Positions 33,577 through 34,811 of a stretch of 34,811 bases of DNA are shown here, piece after piece. The translations under genes were made by a program, and so were the position numbers. Each line of letters starts with the position of its first letter. Position 1 is the stretch's first letter. Source of the DNA: Verrucomicrobiota bacterium (lineage in GTDB: Bacteria > Verrucomicrobiota > Kiritimatiellia > CAIQIC01 > Lenti-01); contig JAISGX010000128.1 in NCBI GenBank assembly GCA_031262805.1, forward strand, positions 1 to 34,811. Reading direction: 5' to 3'. The notes under the pieces were generated by a model. The model was given only the letters and a program-made list of their open reading frames with translations. It made no database searches and had not been told where the DNA came from.

Positions 33577-33864
33577 ATGAATCTCGGTAAAGTCGTTGGA
33601 ACCGTTGTTTCCACTCGCAAGGAATCCGTCCTGGATGGAATCCGCTTTCTTCTTGTTCGGCTTGTGGATGCCGATGGCCGGGACACCTCCAGCTTTGTGG
33701 TCTCCGCCGATGCCATGGGCGCCGGTGTGGGTGAAATGGTGCTGACCGCCGCCGGATCCAGCGCTCGCCAGACCAGCATGACCCAAAACCGCCCGGTGGA
33801 CAACGTCATCATGGCCATTGTGGACACGTGGGAAGTCGGCGGTGAAACCAAGTACACCAAGTAA
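33577..33864 (+). CDS. Microcompartment vertex protein, BMC-P (EutN/CcmL family)
   Basis: 95 residues forming the pentamer that caps shell vertices. It shows [14 protein letters not shown] at the start, [11 protein letters not shown], then [22 protein letters not shown] and [11 protein letters not shown], all conserved in the EutN/CcmL fold. GGAGG lies six nt before the ATG. Few copies are needed per shell, which fits the hairpin upstream. Confidence 0.95.
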   Translation: MNLGKVVGTVVSTRKESVLDGIRFLLVRLVDADGRDTSSFVVSADAMGAGVGEMVLTAAGSSARQTSMTQNRPVDNVIMAIVDTWEVGGETKYTK

Positions 33865-33874
33865 TTTTTGATGT

Positions 33875-33890
33875 GGCGGCTCTGGCCGCC
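33875..33890 (+). other. Small hairpin between BMC-P and dehydrogenase genes
   Basis: GGCGGC (33875-33880) pairs perfectly with GCCGCC (33885-33890) around TCTG. No T tract follows, so it is a stabilising stem rather than a terminator. It lies 26 nt before the dehydrogenase ATG. Confidence 0.5.
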
Positions 33891-33915
33891 CATCCAGCCC
33901 GGTGGAACCCCCAGT

Positions 33916-34811
33916 ATGAAATTAACCGATCAAGACATTGAAGCCATCGCCCAGCGGATCGCTGGAGATTTTCGTGCGCCGTCCTCCGTCCCCTCCGCCC
34001 TCGCCGCTTCGGCTGCAAGCCCTTCCGACGGCGGGTTCAGCGGTGAGATGGGTGTGTTCGCCACCGTGGATGAAGCGGTCAAGGCCGCCAACAAGGCCAA
34101 GCCGGTCTTCATAGGCCTTCCGCTGAATGCCCGTCGAGCCATCATCCAGAATATCCGCGATGTCATGAGGGAAAATGCCACCCTGCTGGCCAAAGCGGCA
34201 TATGAGGAAACCGGCTATGGTCGCTTTGAGGACAAAATCCAGAAGAACCTGCTGGTCATTGAAAAATCCCTAGGCACCGAGGCTCTCCAGCCCCACGCCT
34301 GCACCGGCGAACATGGCCTGACCCTCACCGAATACGCCCCCTTCGGTTGCCTAGGCGCCATCACCCCGACGACAAACCCCACCTCCACCATCATCTGCAA
34401 CGCCATCTGCATGTTGGCGGCCGGCAATGTGGTGGTCTTCAACGTCCATCCCTCCGCCCGGTTGTGCTCCATTCAAACCGTCGTACTATTGAACAAGGCC
34501 ATCACCGCCGTAGGTGGACCACCCAACGCCGTGGTCTGTGTCTCGCAGCCCACCATTGAGTCCGCAGGCGAGCTGATGAAACATCCCGGCATCCGTGTGA
34601 TTGTGGTGACGGGCGGCGGCGGCGTGGTCAAAGCCGCCATGTCCAGCGGCAAACGCGCCATTTGCGCAGGACCCGGAAACCCCCCCGTCGTGGTGGATGA
34701 AACGGCGGACATCGAAAAAGCCGGCGCCTCGATTGTGCAGGGCGCTTCTTTCGACAACAACATGATTTGCATTGAGGAAAAGGAGACCATCGTGGTCGCC
34801 TCGGTGGCCGA
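33916..34811 (+). CDS. CoA-acylating aldehyde dehydrogenase (PduP-like), 3' end cut
   Basis: The first 298 residues are visible; the frame runs off the window. It oxidises an aldehyde (acetaldehyde if DeoC supplies it) to acyl-CoA with NAD+. Residues 3-19 form an amphipathic helix (LTDQDIEAIAQRIAGDF) followed by an Ala/Ser/Pro linker, the usual encapsulation peptide of PduP-type cargo. The catalytic domain then shows TEYAPFGCLGAITPTTNP, GPGNPPVVVDE and the nucleophile C285 in DNNMIC. The start at 33916 gives this N-terminus; only a GGTGG at about 11 nt precedes it. Confidence 0.94.
   Translation, partial: MKLTDQDIEAIAQRIAGDFRAPSSVPSALAASAASPSDGGFSGEMGVFATVDEAVKAANKAKPVFIGLPLNARRAIIQNIRDVMRENATLLAKAAYEETGYGRFEDKIQKNLLVIEKSLGTEALQPHACTGEHGLTLTEYAPFGCLGAITPTTNPTSTIICNAICMLAAGNVVVFNVHPSARLCSIQTVVLLNKAITAVGGPPNAVVCVSQPTIESAGELMKHPGIRVIVVTGGGGVVKAAMSSGKRAICAGPGNPPVVVDETADIEKAGASIVQGASFDNNMICIEEKETIVVASVA

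Overview
The window (about 58% GC by eye) comes from a Gram-negative, probably anaerobic bacterium. The envelope genes (OmpA-type porin, Mla/Pqi lipid transport, Wzm/Wzt polysaccharide export, lipoprotein) show an outer membrane. Rubredoxin and an acylating aldehyde dehydrogenase inside a microcompartment fit a fermentative life. The helix-turn-helix/EIIA fusion and a sugar-phosphate type microcompartment suggest the Planctomycetes-Verrucomicrobia-Chlamydiae group (Verrucomicrobiota, Kiritimatiellota or Lentisphaerota). That placement is inference. No rRNA or tRNA genes and no CRISPR array were seen.

Left part (1-16.5 kb), almost all on the minus strand and mostly housekeeping: rubredoxin, mannose-1-phosphate guanylyltransferase, a large secreted Ala/Glu-rich coiled-coil protein of unknown function, RarA, and a DNA-repair-associated radical SAM protein behind a GAAC-N4-GTTC (SOS-box-like) operator. 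Next come a divergent HTH-EIIA regulator, then ugpC-like ATPase, a 40-residue membrane peptide missed by length cut-offs, pdxJ and nnr in one tight operon. An FtsB/DivIC protein, malic enzyme, an outer-membrane barrel protein, a TraB-family protein and OmpA with calcium-type repeats follow.

Middle (16.6-24.1 kb): hisB-hisH-hisA-metH in one minus-strand operon, with a MetH that lacks the reactivation domain; a decayed IS3-type orfA remnant; cysK on the plus strand; and a glycosyltransferase.

Envelope block (24.2-30.7 kb, minus strand): PIG-L deacetylase, mlaE-mlaF-mlaD-pqiC lipid transport, and wzm-wzt polysaccharide export leading into the glycosyltransferase.

Right end (31.2-34.8 kb, plus strand): the start of a bacterial microcompartment locus: an RpiB-DeoC fusion, BMC-T, BMC-H and BMC-P shell proteins, and an acylating aldehyde dehydrogenase cut by the window edge. 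The likely chemistry is cleavage of 2-deoxyribose-5-phosphate to glyceraldehyde-3-phosphate and acetaldehyde, with acetaldehyde oxidised to acetyl-CoA inside the shell. The fusion carries a helix between its two domains that matches the N-terminal helix of the dehydrogenase, which looks like an internal cargo-targeting peptide. Its RpiB half has Asp where the catalytic Cys is expected. A LacI-type operator lies in front and a strong hairpin separates the hexamer and pentamer shell genes.

Regulatory DNA of note: five TTCCA-N5-TGGAA palindromes in two clusters with 22-bp spacing, and several promoters with a TTGC-type -35 box, two of which would give leaderless mRNAs.
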